From Chloroflexota bacterium (GTDB taxonomy: Bacteria; Chloroflexota; Chloroflexia; Thermomicrobiales; JADLAZ01): a stretch of DNA of 64,000 nucleotides. The stretch is taken from contig JADLAZ010000103.1 in the NCBI GenBank assembly GCA_020849725.1, forward strand, positions 8,573 to 72,572, given 5' to 3'. Within the stretch, counting starts at the first letter, position 1, and each line of letters opens with the position of its first letter. Positions 24,556 through 32,828 of this stretch are shown piece by piece. Under the pieces are notes generated by a model, which was not told the DNA's origin, did not search any database, and saw only the letters and a list, made by a program, of their open reading frames with translations. Position numbers and translations under genes: made by a program.

Positions 24556-26105
24556 CCGGGTGACGCAGGCGATCGGGGAGGTAGTGCGAGCGCCGCCACC
24601 AGCGCGTCCGCCAGGCCCGAAATCGTGTGGTCGGCGGCGGTGGCTGCCACGGTCAGGCCCAGGTCCGTGGCGGTCCGCGCCGTGATGGGGCCGATGGCAA
24701 CGATCACGGCTTGCTCCAGGCCGGTCAGGTCGCCGCCGAGCGCGGCGACGAGGTTGCGGGCGGTGCTGGAGCTGGTCAGGGTCACGGCGTCGATGGCGCC
24801 GTCACGCACGAGTCGGAGCGTCGCCGGGTCGACGTCGGTCTCGGACGTGGTCCGGTAGGCGACGACGGCCTCGACGATCGCGCCGCGCGCCGCCAGCCCG
24901 GCGGCGAGCGTGTCGCGGGCCTGGTCACCCTGGGGCAGCAGCACCCGGCGGCCGGTCAGGTCGTCGGCCTCGAAGGCGGCCAGGATGCCCTCGGCCACCG
25001 CCTCGGGCGGCACGCGGTCGGCGCGCAGTCCGCGCTCGGCTAGCGCCGCCGCCGTCGCCGGGCCGATGGCGCACAGCTGGCAGAGGCCGAAGGCGCGGGC
25101 ATCGCGGCCGGTCGCGTCCAAGCGCTCGAAGACGCGCGCCACGCCGTTGACGCTGGTGAAGATGACCCAATCGACGGTGGCCAGCCGGGTCAGCGCGGTG
25201 TCGAGCGGGCCGTCGTCGCCGGGGACGATGCGGATCGCCGGCAACTCGATCGCGACCGCGCCCAGCGCCGTCAGCCGGTCGCTGAGCGCGCTGGCCTGGG
25301 CGCGGGCGCGCGTCACCAGCACACGCTTGCCGAACAGCGGCCGGCGGTCGAACCAGGCCAATCGCTCGCGCAGGCGCACGACCTCGCCGACGACCGTCAC
25401 GGCTGGCGCCTCGATACCCGCCGCGCTGACCCGCGCGGCGATGTCGGCCAGCGTGCCGGTGACGGTGTGCTGACGCGGCCAGGTGCCCCACTCGACGACG
25501 GCGACAGGCGTCGTCGCCGGTCGCCCGTGGGTGATGAGGTGGCCGGCGATAGCGTCGAGCCGCTCAATGCCCATCAGGAAGACGAGCGTACCGTCGCCGG
25601 GCGCGAGGTGCTCCCAGCGCAGGCGCGACTCGGGCCTGGTCGGGTCTTCGTGGCCGGTAATGATGTGGACAGACGAGGTTAGCGCGCGGTGCGTGACCGG
25701 GATGCCGGCGTAGGCCGGCGCGGCGATGGCCGAGGTGACACCCGGCACGATCTCGAATGGCAGCCCGGCCGCGACCAGTGCCTCGGCCTCCTCGCCACCG
25801 CGCCCGAAGACGAACGGGTCGCCGCCCTTGAGGCGGGTGACGACCTGGCCGGCGCGGCAGCGCGCGACCAGCAGCGCGTTGATCTCCTCCTGCCGCAGCG
25901 CGTGGCGACTGGCCTGCTTGCCGACGTAGATGCGCTCGCAGTCGGGGCGGGCGGCAGCCACCAGCGCCTCACCGACGAGCCGGTCGTAGACCAGCACGTC
26001 GGCACACCGCACGCGCTCCAGACCCTGGACGGTTATCAGACCCGGGTCGCCGGGACCGCCGCCGACCAGGTACACGATGCCCGGCGCCCGAGGCTCATCC
26101 ACCAC
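24552..26105 (-). CDS. Fused uroporphyrinogen-III C-methyltransferase / uroporphyrinogen-III synthase
   Basis: The 517-residue protein is a CobA-HemD fusion. Residues about 8-255 are the SAM-dependent methyltransferase (YLVGGGPGDPGLIT, VTRLKGGDPFVFGRGGEEAE, AYAGIPVTHR). Residues about 260-510 are uroporphyrinogen-III synthase (RVLVTRARAQ, WVIFTSVNGV, CAIGPATAAAL, TLTSSSTARNL). It closes the tetrapyrrole ring and methylates C2 and C7 to give precorrin-2, the branch to siroheme and cobalamin. The GTG at 26105 (or 26102) behind GGAGGGGGGAG is chosen. No hemA, hemB or hemC is nearby. The siroheme decarboxylase at 41382-42431 would act later in the same branch. Confidence 0.93.
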   Translation of the reverse strand: MVDEPRAPGIVYLVGGGPGDPGLITVQGLERVRCADVLVYDRLVGEALVAAARPDCERIYVGKQASRHALRQEEINALLVARCRAGQVVTRLKGGDPFVFGRGGEEAEALVAAGLPFEIVPGVTSAIAAPAYAGIPVTHRALTSSVHIITGHEDPTRPESRLRWEHLAPGDGTLVFLMGIERLDAIAGHLITHGRPATTPVAVVEWGTWPRQHTVTGTLADIAARVSAAGIEAPAVTVVGEVVRLRERLAWFDRRPLFGKRVLVTRARAQASALSDRLTALGAVAIELPAIRIVPGDDGPLDTALTRLATVDWVIFTSVNGVARVFERLDATGRDARAFGLCQLCAIGPATAAALAERGLRADRVPPEAVAEGILAAFEADDLTGRRVLLPQGDQARDTLAAGLAARGAIVEAVVAYRTTSETDVDPATLRLVRDGAIDAVTLTSSSTARNLVAALGGDLTGLEQAVIVAIGPITARTATDLGLTVAATAADHTISGLADALVAALALPPRSPASPG

Positions 26106-26285
26106 GGCTCCCCCCTCCGCAACCTCGCCGCTGGCTGGCGGCTGGCCTCCACAGGTGAGTGTATCTTGCGATGGGATTGGACAGAGGAACAGACGCGACC
26201 CGCAGTACGTGCGGCGCAGCAAGGCGGACCGGGAATCGTTCCGGTTCACCAGCGACGGAACTGCCGGTCGCCGGTGTGCGACGGG

Positions 26286-27383
26286 CTACCAGGCGCGCGG
26301 GTCGGGCACCGGCAACGGCACGCCTCCCCGCGCGATCGATTCTTCGGAGATCAGGCCCGGCAGCGTGAAGTCGAGGCCACGGTAGACGTCGATCGGCGGC
26401 GGCCTGTCGCGGCGGATGGCATCGATCCAGTCGCGCACGATGAAGTAGTCGCCGCCGCCATGGCCGGCGCGCAGCGCCGCGGGCGGCGGGTCGCGCCAAT
26501 GGTCGGGCAGGTGCGCTGCGTAGCGGTCGAGCGGCTCCCAACCCTCCGGTTCTGGCGAGCGGCCGGCCAGCCAGACCAGATCGTCCTCGCCGGGATGGCG
26601 GGCCGACAGATACGCGCCGCGCGTGCCCTGCAGCGCGTAGTGAGTCATATTGTGTGGTCGGAGCGACAGCATGTCGCAGCGGATGACGATCAGCGCGCCG
26701 CGCGTCGTCTGGCAGAGCATCGTCACCGTGTCGTCCATGCCCCAGCGTGGCTCAGTCCGCTGGCCGCCACCGAGGCACGTTACCGTCGCCACTCGGTCGT
26801 CGAGCCATTGCAGCACCGGTCCCAGGCTGTGCGTGCCGTAGGTGCAGCCGTTCTTGCCGACCTGCCAGACGGTGCGCCAGGTCGGGTGGCCGGCGGCGTC
26901 GGTGTGCAGGTGGCGCACGTTGTGGATGTAGCCGCCCTCGGCGTAGTGCGGCTCGCCGAACAGCCCGGCCCGCGCCAGCGCGCCGACCAGCGCGGTCGAG
27001 CGCCGGTAGCAGTAGTTCTCTGACAGCATGTAGTGGCGGCCCGACGTGCGCACGGCGGCCACCAGCGCCCGGCACTGGTCGAGATCGACTGCCGCCGTCA
27101 CTTCCGACAGGACGTGCTTGCCCGCTGCCAGCGCCGCGATCGCTTGCGGCACGTGCAGGTGCATCGGTGTGCCGATGACGACGGCGTCGACCGGGCCGTC
27201 GAGCAGCGCGGCGTAGTCGGTCGTCTGCCAGTCGATGCTCAACTCCGCCCCGGTGCGCGCCAGCGTCGCCGGGTCCAGGTCGCACAGCGCGCTGACTTCG
27301 ACGCCGGGCAGCGCCCGCAGCCCGGCCGCGAACGCCCGTGACCGGACGCCGGCAAGGCCGACGCGCAACCGGCTCGTGGTCAT
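26286..27383 (-). CDS. Gfo/Idh/MocA-family oxidoreductase with altered EKP motif
   Basis: The 365-residue protein has an NAD(P)-binding N-terminal fold (RVGLAGVRSRAFAAGLRALP, VVIGTPMHLHVP) and the C-terminal alpha-beta domain (YAEGGYIHNVRHL, GTHSLGPVLQWLDD). The loop that usually holds E-K-P reads KHVLSEVTAAV here, so the conserved Lys is missing. Activity may be changed or lost; the second family member in this window (49535-50626) keeps EKP. A substrate cannot be named. ATG 27383 follows AGGAGGAG. The gene diverges from kynureninase. Confidence 0.85.
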   Translation of the reverse strand: MTTSRLRVGLAGVRSRAFAAGLRALPGVEVSALCDLDPATLARTGAELSIDWQTTDYAALLDGPVDAVVIGTPMHLHVPQAIAALAAGKHVLSEVTAAVDLDQCRALVAAVRTSGRHYMLSENYCYRRSTALVGALARAGLFGEPHYAEGGYIHNVRHLHTDAAGHPTWRTVWQVGKNGCTYGTHSLGPVLQWLDDRVATVTCLGGGQRTEPRWGMDDTVTMLCQTTRGALIVIRCDMLSLRPHNMTHYALQGTRGAYLSARHPGEDDLVWLAGRSPEPEGWEPLDRYAAHLPDHWRDPPPAALRAGHGGGDYFIVRDWIDAIRRDRPPPIDVYRGLDFTLPGLISEESIARGGVPLPVPDPRAW

Positions 27384-27574
27384 GGCACACTCCTCCTGGC
27401 CGCTCGCCACCGGTGCGCGCGAATGTGCGAAGATGACGGTGCGACACCCTTGGGCGTCGTGGCGCGACGATAGGCGCTTCGGACGGGTCACGTCAACCGG
27501 CTGACGTCACGCTCACGCTTTCACGAGCGGCAACCACATGCCAGGCACGGTCGTCACCGCAGGGTGAAATGTAG

Positions 27575-28855
27575 ATGCGCATCGATGCCGATCACGCCGC
27601 CGAGTTGGACCAGGCCGATCCGCTGGCGCGGCTGCGCGAGCGTTTCTACATGCCTTCGGGGAGGCTCTATTTCGACGGCAACTCGCTGGGGCTGCTGTCG
27701 CGCGATGCCGAGGCGGCGGTGCTGAGGGTGCTGGACGAGTGGAAGTCACTCGGCATCGAAGGCTGGCTGCGGGCCAGTCCGCCCTGGTTCACGCTGGGTG
27801 AGATGCTGGGCGCGCTGACGGCGCCGCTCATTGGCGCTGCCCCGGACGAGGTCGTCGTCACGGGCACGACGACGACGAACCTGCACGCGCTGGTGGCGAC
27901 CTTCTACCAACCGGCTGGGTCGCGGCGGAAGATTGTCGCGACGGAACTGGACTTCCCGTCAGACCTGTACGCGCTGCGCAGCCAGATCGCCTTGCGCGGC
28001 GGCGATCCGGGCGTCGATCTGGCGCTCGTGCCAAGCCGCGATGACCGCACCATCGATGAGGCTGACGTCGTCGCCGCGCTCGACGACACGACCGCGCTGC
28101 TGGTGCTGCCGGCGGTGCTCTATCGCAGCGGCCAGTTGCTCGACCTGGCCGCGCTGACGGCGGCGGCGCACGCGCGCGGCGTGCTGGTCGGCGTCGACTG
28201 CTGCCACTCGATCGGCGTCGTGCCGCACCAGTTCGACGCCTGGGGCGTCGACTTCGCCTGCTGGTGCAGCTACAAGTACCTCAACAGCGGGCCGGGCGCC
28301 ACCGCCGGTCTGTACGTCAACCGGCGTCACTTCGGCCGCGCGCCCGGCCTGGCCGGCTGGTGGGGCAGCCACAAGCAGCGTCAGTTTGACATGGCATCCG
28401 ACTTCGATGCTGCGCCCGACGCCGGCGCCTGGCAGATCAGCACCGTTCAGGTCCTCAGTGCCGCGCCGCTGCAGGGGGCGCTGGCGATCCTGGCCGAGGC
28501 CGGCATCGACGCGGTGCGTGCCCGGTCGCTGCGCCTGACCGACTACCTGATGGGTCTGCTCGAGGCGACCGGCCTGACGGTGGCGCCCTACGACTACGCC
28601 ATCGGTACACCGCGCCCGGCCGTGCGGCGTGGCGGCCACGTCGCCGTCGAGCATCCCGCGGCGGCGCAGATCGTGCGGGCGCTCCGGGCGCGCAGTGTCG
28701 TGCCCGACTTCCGGCCGCCGAATGTCATCCGGCTGGCGCCGATGGCGCTGTACACGACGTTCAGTGAGGTCTGGCAGGTGGTGGCGCACCTCCGCGCCGT
28801 CATCGACGGCGCGGAGCACCTGACCCAGGCTGCCGGCCGCGACTTGGTCGCGTGA
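27575..28855 (+). CDS. kynU: Kynureninase
   Basis: The 426-residue protein is a fold-type I PLP enzyme. It has YFDGNSLGLLSRDA at the start, FPSDLYALRSQ, VDCCHSIGVVPHQF, the PLP-Lys motif CSYKYLNSGPGA (Lys234), and the family-defining C-terminus DFRPPNVIRLAPMALYTTF. Kynureninase cleaves kynurenine or 3-hydroxykynurenine to anthranilate or 3-hydroxyanthranilate plus alanine. Tryptophan dioxygenase and kynurenine formamidase genes are not in the window, so the pathway is incomplete here. The ribosome-binding site is weak (GGTGAAATGTAG before the ATG). Confidence 0.92.
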   Translation: MRIDADHAAELDQADPLARLRERFYMPSGRLYFDGNSLGLLSRDAEAAVLRVLDEWKSLGIEGWLRASPPWFTLGEMLGALTAPLIGAAPDEVVVTGTTTTNLHALVATFYQPAGSRRKIVATELDFPSDLYALRSQIALRGGDPGVDLALVPSRDDRTIDEADVVAALDDTTALLVLPAVLYRSGQLLDLAALTAAAHARGVLVGVDCCHSIGVVPHQFDAWGVDFACWCSYKYLNSGPGATAGLYVNRRHFGRAPGLAGWWGSHKQRQFDMASDFDAAPDAGAWQISTVQVLSAAPLQGALAILAEAGIDAVRARSLRLTDYLMGLLEATGLTVAPYDYAIGTPRPAVRRGGHVAVEHPAAAQIVRALRARSVVPDFRPPNVIRLAPMALYTTFSEVWQVVAHLRAVIDGAEHLTQAAGRDLVA

Positions 28856-28887
28856 TGAGGAACGAGCGATGCGTGCAGAATGGGGCG

Positions 28888-28926
28888 CCCTCACCCTCAT
28901 CCTCTCCCAGAGTGCGAGGGTGAGGG
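28888..28926. repeat. 11-bp inverted repeat, dispersed-repeat-like
   Basis: CCCTCACCCTC (28888-28898) and GAGGGTGAGGG (28916-28926) form a perfect stem around a 17-bp loop, in the 153-bp gap between kynU and the cupin gene. The sequence recalls short palindromic repeats scattered in Chloroflexota genomes. There is no T tract, so it is not a standard terminator. Confidence 0.55.
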
Positions 28927-29008
28927 TCTTCCCGGTGGCTTCGGCTTCGCTCAGCCAACACCCCAGCTCCCACTCATCACTTCCCCAGACCCCACCAAGG
29001 AGGTAGAC

Positions 29009-29464
29009 ATGGCGACGACGACACCGGGCACCGGCGCCATTGACGTGAGTGCAGTCGAGGACAACGGCGGCATCGCCGTGTTGCGCGGCGGTGGCGGTGG
29101 CCGGGGCTGGAACGGTATCCAGTATCTGCAGGGGCTGTCGGGCAAGAATAGCGGCGCGCGCAGCCTGTCCATCAACGTCGCCACCGTGCCGCCGGGCGCG
29201 ATCGCCTACGCCCACATCCACGATGGCTTCGAGGTCATGCTGTTCATCGTTCAGGGGCGCGTCAAGCACACCTTTGGCGAGGGCCTCGCTCGCGAGGTCA
29301 TCAACGAGGCCGGCGACTTCATCTTCATCGAGCCGGGCGTGCCGCACGAGGTGTTCAACATCAGCGACGAGCCGCTGATCGCGTTCGTGGCACGCTCGAC
29401 CGCCGACGAGTGGGACAAGATCGTCGACTACCCGTCGCAGCACCGGCCGGCGCCGCCGGCCTAG
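29009..29464 (+). CDS. Cupin-domain protein
   Basis: The 151-residue protein is a single cupin barrel. The metal-binding signature is seen as HIHDGFEVMLFIVQGRVKH (His, His, Glu) and, 40 residues on, GDFIFIEPGVPHEVFN (His). It probably binds a divalent metal and a small organic acid or sugar. A perfect AAGGAGG precedes the ATG at 29009. It lies 27 bp before the DapA-like gene and likely shares a transcript with it; the same transcript could include kynU. Confidence 0.82.
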   Translation: MATTTPGTGAIDVSAVEDNGGIAVLRGGGGGRGWNGIQYLQGLSGKNSGARSLSINVATVPPGAIAYAHIHDGFEVMLFIVQGRVKHTFGEGLAREVINEAGDFIFIEPGVPHEVFNISDEPLIAFVARSTADEWDKIVDYPSQHRPAPPA

Positions 29465-29491
29465 CCCGGCTGCCTGCCGTCAGGAGAAACC

Positions 29492-30412
29492 ATGACCACC
29501 ACCCCCTACACCGGCGTCTTCCCCATCGCGCCGACCGTCTTTCACGACAACGGCGACCTGGACCTGGAGGGCCACCGGCGCGCGCTCGACTTCATGATCG
29601 ACGCCGGCGTCAACGGCATCTGCATCCTGGCCAACTACTCGGAGCAATTCGCACTCACCGATGCCGAGCGCGAACATCTGACGACCGCACTGATCGATCA
29701 CGTCGCCGGCCGGACGCCGGTCATCGTCACTACCAGCCACTTCAGCACGCGCGTCGCCGCCGAGCGCAGCCGCCGCGCTCAGCAGGCCGGCGCGCAGATG
29801 GTGATGCTGATGCCGCCGTATCATGGCGCGACGCTGCGGGCCGACGAGGGCGGCGTCGTCGACTTCTTCCGCGCCGTCGCCGACGCCATTGACATCCCGA
29901 TCATGGTCCAGGACGCCCCAATGGCCGGCACGCCGCTGCCGGCGCCACTGCTGGCGCGCATGGCCCAGGAGATCGACCGCCTGCGCTACTTCAAAATTGA
30001 GGTCGCCGGCGCGGCCAGCAAGCTGCGCGAGCTGATCCGGCTCGGCGGCGCGGCGATCGAAGGGCCGTTCGACGGCGAGGAGAGCATCACGCTGATGCCC
30101 GACCTCGATGCTGGCGCGACCGGCACGATGCCGAGCGCAGCTATCCCCGACGCGCTGCGGCGCGTCGTCGACTTGTACCTGGCCGGTCGCCGCGACGAGG
30201 CCATCGCCACCTACGAGCCGTGGCTGCCGCTGATCAACTACGAGAACCGGCAGTGCGGCCTGCGGGCCACCAAGGCGCTGATGAAGGAGGGTGGCATCAT
30301 CCGCAGCGACGCCGTGCGCCACCCGCTGACGCCGCTGTCGGAGCCGATCCGCGCCGGTCTGATCGAGCTGGCTCGCCGCCGCGACCCGCTGATCTTGCGC
30401 TGGGGGCGCTAA
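29492..30412 (+). CDS. DapA-superfamily lyase/dehydratase (not a standard DHDPS)
   Basis: The 306-residue TIM-barrel protein has the Schiff-base lysine Lys168 in RYFKIEVAG. In true dihydrodipicolinate synthase the strand before it carries a YNVP motif with a catalytic Tyr; here it reads IMVQDAPMAG, so that Tyr is absent. This pattern occurs in family members that act on 2-keto-3-deoxy sugar acids, which makes a sugar-acid dehydratase or aldolase more likely than lysine biosynthesis. It sits with a cupin and near a Gfo/Idh/MocA oxidoreductase, a combination common in sugar or sugar-acid catabolism. Confidence 0.82.
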   Translation: MTTTPYTGVFPIAPTVFHDNGDLDLEGHRRALDFMIDAGVNGICILANYSEQFALTDAEREHLTTALIDHVAGRTPVIVTTSHFSTRVAAERSRRAQQAGAQMVMLMPPYHGATLRADEGGVVDFFRAVADAIDIPIMVQDAPMAGTPLPAPLLARMAQEIDRLRYFKIEVAGAASKLRELIRLGGAAIEGPFDGEESITLMPDLDAGATGTMPSAAIPDALRRVVDLYLAGRRDEAIATYEPWLPLINYENRQCGLRATKALMKEGGIIRSDAVRHPLTPLSEPIRAGLIELARRRDPLILRWGR

Positions 30413-30423
30413 CGAGGCCCGGC

Positions 30424-30453
30424 TTGCCCGCGCTCGCCGCCGGCCGGTAGAAT
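30424..30453 (+). promoter_or_regulatory. Putative promoter for the DtxR-type regulator
   Basis: TTGCCC (30424-30429) and TAGAAT (30448-30453) with an 18-bp spacer, about 50 bp before the ATG at 30503. Confidence 0.38.
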
Positions 30454-30502
30454 CGGAGCGGGTGGCCAGTGGCGTGGTCAGTGGATGATGGAGGAGGCGG
30501 CG

Positions 30503-31210
30503 ATGGCGGTCGCAGAGCCATTTCAGGCTGAATCCGGCCAGGTCACAGCGGCAGTTGAGAAGTACCTCGAGGTCATCTATCACCTCGGCAACGAGGGCAC
30601 GCCGGCGATTGGCGCGCGGTTGGCCGAGCGGCTTGGGGTCGCGCCACCAACGGTGACGGCGATGCTCAAGCGGTTGCAGCGGCTGGGCCTGGTCACGGTC
30701 GATGATCGCAAGGAGGCGGTGCTGACTGAGACCGGTCAGGTGATGGCGCTGTCGATTGCCCGCCGCCACTACATCTCCGAGCGCTTCCTGGTCGATCTGC
30801 TGGGCATGGAGTGGCACCGCGCCCACGCCGAGGCGCACCGGCTCGAGTATGCACTGTCGCCGGAGGTCGAGCGCCGCCTGAGCGCGCTGCTGGGGAATCC
30901 AACGACGTGCCCGCACGGCAGCCCGATCCCCGGCAGCGGCCTGCCGCGCGAGCCGCGTGGGACGCCGTTGGCCGTCCAGACCCAGGGCGCGCAGGTCATC
31001 ATCGAGCGTATCACCGAGCAGGGCGAGGACGACGAGCGGCTGCTGGAGTACTTCTGGAACCACGGCTTGCGGCCCGGCGCGCGGTTGCACGTCGTCGACG
31101 TCGCGCCCTACCGCGGCACGCTCTCGGTCGCGGTCGGTGGCCAGGAGGCCGTGATGAGCTTCGAGACGGCCGCCCAGGTGCTGGTGCTGCCGGTGGACGA
31201 CGGCGCGTAG
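30503..31210 (+). CDS. DtxR/MntR-family metal-dependent regulator
   Basis: The 235-residue protein has an N-terminal winged helix (VEKYLEVIYHLGNEGTPAIG, PPTVTAMLKRLQRLGLV), then the metal-binding and dimerisation domain (ARRHYISERFLVDLLGMEW, HRLEYALSPEVERRL, NPTTCPHGSPIPG) and a C-terminal FeoA/SH3-like domain (about 155-235). These proteins repress metal uptake genes when bound to Fe(II) or Mn(II). No metal transporter is next to it. ATG 30503 follows GGAGGAGG; an ATG at 30485 is possible. Confidence 0.9.
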   Translation: MAVAEPFQAESGQVTAAVEKYLEVIYHLGNEGTPAIGARLAERLGVAPPTVTAMLKRLQRLGLVTVDDRKEAVLTETGQVMALSIARRHYISERFLVDLLGMEWHRAHAEAHRLEYALSPEVERRLSALLGNPTTCPHGSPIPGSGLPREPRGTPLAVQTQGAQVIIERITEQGEDDERLLEYFWNHGLRPGARLHVVDVAPYRGTLSVAVGGQEAVMSFETAAQVLVLPVDDGA

Positions 31211-31231
31211 CCGAGTCGCTCGAGGAGGCGC

Positions 31232-32782
31232 ATGGCCGGACTGCTTGCCCTGGCGTTGCTGGCGCTGGTCCTCGGATTGGCGCTGCGCTTCGAGCCGCTC
31301 GTCTACCTGTTCTACGGGCTGGTCGGCGTCTATCTCGTCAACCGGGTCTGGCTCGGCCGCTCGCTGGGAGCGCTGCGTGGCGAGCGGGCGATCGGCCAGG
31401 AGCGCGCCAGCGCTGACTCGGACTCGAGCGCCTTCCTGGGTGATCGGCTGCCGGTGACGATTGAATTGCGCAACGAGAGTTGGCTGCCGGTGGCCTGGGC
31501 GCTGGTCCAGGACCAGTTGCCGGCCGGGCTGCACACGGTCGGCGGCGCGCGCTGGGTGCTGTCGCTCGCGCCGAAGGCCCGGCGCGTACTCCGCTACGAG
31601 CTCTACTGCGGCCGGCGCGGCTACTATCCGGTCGGACCGCTGCTGGCCAGCGGTGGCACGCCCTGGGAGAGCGACCGAACGGCGCGGACACTGGCGCCCG
31701 CGCACGCCTTCACCGTCTACCCGCACATCGTGCCGCTGGACCAATTGGGCCTGCCGTCGCGCTTGCCGCTGGGCGCGCGCCGCAGCCACAACCTGCTGCT
31801 GCCAGACCCGGCCCGGCTGGTCGGCGTGCGCGACTACGCGCCGGGCGACCGCCTGCGCGACATCCACTGGCGAGCCAGCGCACGCCTGAGCGTCCTGCAG
31901 GTCAAGAAGTTCGAGCCGTCTCAGCCGCTGCAGGTGGCGCTTTTCCTCGACCTGAACGAAGCGGCCTACGACTTCCGCACGCGCGAGCGGGCCAGCGAGC
32001 TAGCAATCGTCGTCGCCGCCTCGGTCGCCGCGGACGTGGTCCGCCAGCGGCAGGCGATCGGCCTCATCTCCAATGGCCGCGACCCGCTCGAGCGCGAGAG
32101 TGCGCTCGGGCAGCCACGCCTGGCCCCGCCCGTCGACGGCCCGAGCGGTGCGTCGGCTGAGAGCGGTGCGCTGCCGGCCAGCGTGCCCGCGCCCGTGCCC
32201 AGCAATGGGCATGGCGCTGGGCTGACGCTGACCGACCGCCTGACGGCCGCACCGGCGCCGGTGGCCGCCCGCCCACGCCGGATGATCGCCACCGACCCGA
32301 CCAGCCCGCCGTCATTGCCGGAGCAGACCTATGACGAGGACGGGTCGGTCTACATCGATGGACCGGTGACCGGCGCGCCGCCGGCGCGGCCGGTGGTCGT
32401 GCCGACCCACGACGGCCAGGCCCACCTGGCGATCGTGCTGGGCACGCTGGCGCGCATCCTCCTCCGGCCGGCGCCGCCCGCCGATGGCAGCCGGCTGGAG
32501 GCGCTGCCGGCGCTGCCGTTCAGCCGGCTGGTGCGGCGGCGCGCTGCCGGACTGCCCTGGGGCACGACGGTCGTACTGATCGCACCCGCGCCGACAGACG
32601 AGCTGGTGGCGGCGATGACGCGCCTGCGCGGCGATGGCTTCTCGCCACTGGCCATCTTCGTCCAGCCACCGCGGCTGGCGACCGACCTGGACGCGGCGAC
32701 GGTGCGCGCCGCCGGCCTGCCCGCTTTCGAGGTCTACGACGAAGGCCGGCTGGCGCACCTGCAAGTGTTGATCGGCGCCTGA
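31232..32782 (+). CDS. DUF58-domain membrane protein
   Basis: The 516-residue protein has two N-terminal hydrophobic helices (about 1-38), an immunoglobulin-like region (about 60-160) and the DUF58 core with GVRDYAPGDRLRDIHWRASA, the vWA-like hallmark of the family. A proline/alanine-rich spacer (about 295-370) interrupts the C-terminal part, which is unusual in length. DUF58 proteins usually belong to MoxR-ATPase/transglutaminase clusters. Here only the DUF4129 partner follows (46 bp); no MoxR ATPase or transglutaminase core is present. The role is not established. Confidence 0.85.
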   Translation: MAGLLALALLALVLGLALRFEPLVYLFYGLVGVYLVNRVWLGRSLGALRGERAIGQERASADSDSSAFLGDRLPVTIELRNESWLPVAWALVQDQLPAGLHTVGGARWVLSLAPKARRVLRYELYCGRRGYYPVGPLLASGGTPWESDRTARTLAPAHAFTVYPHIVPLDQLGLPSRLPLGARRSHNLLLPDPARLVGVRDYAPGDRLRDIHWRASARLSVLQVKKFEPSQPLQVALFLDLNEAAYDFRTRERASELAIVVAASVAADVVRQRQAIGLISNGRDPLERESALGQPRLAPPVDGPSGASAESGALPASVPAPVPSNGHGAGLTLTDRLTAAPAPVAARPRRMIATDPTSPPSLPEQTYDEDGSVYIDGPVTGAPPARPVVVPTHDGQAHLAIVLGTLARILLRPAPPADGSRLEALPALPFSRLVRRRAAGLPWGTTVVLIAPAPTDELVAAMTRLRGDGFSPLAIFVQPPRLATDLDAATVRAAGLPAFEVYDEGRLAHLQVLIGA

Positions 32783-32828
32783 CGGCGCTTGGAATGCAGG
32801 ATGGACCCATGTCGATCGTGAGGATGCC

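Noticed and set aside
19787..28855. Formamidase plus kynureninase as a tryptophan-degradation module
   Set aside because: The formamidase is of the FmdA/AmdA family, not a kynurenine formamidase, and no tryptophan dioxygenase is present.
28860..29008. Intrinsic terminator after kynU
   Set aside because: A perfect stem exists but has a 17-bp loop and no T tract, so it is listed as a repeat.
29480..31867. 795-codon minus-strand frame across the DapA-like and DtxR genes
   Set aside because: Antisense to three well-supported genes and without any recognisable domain.
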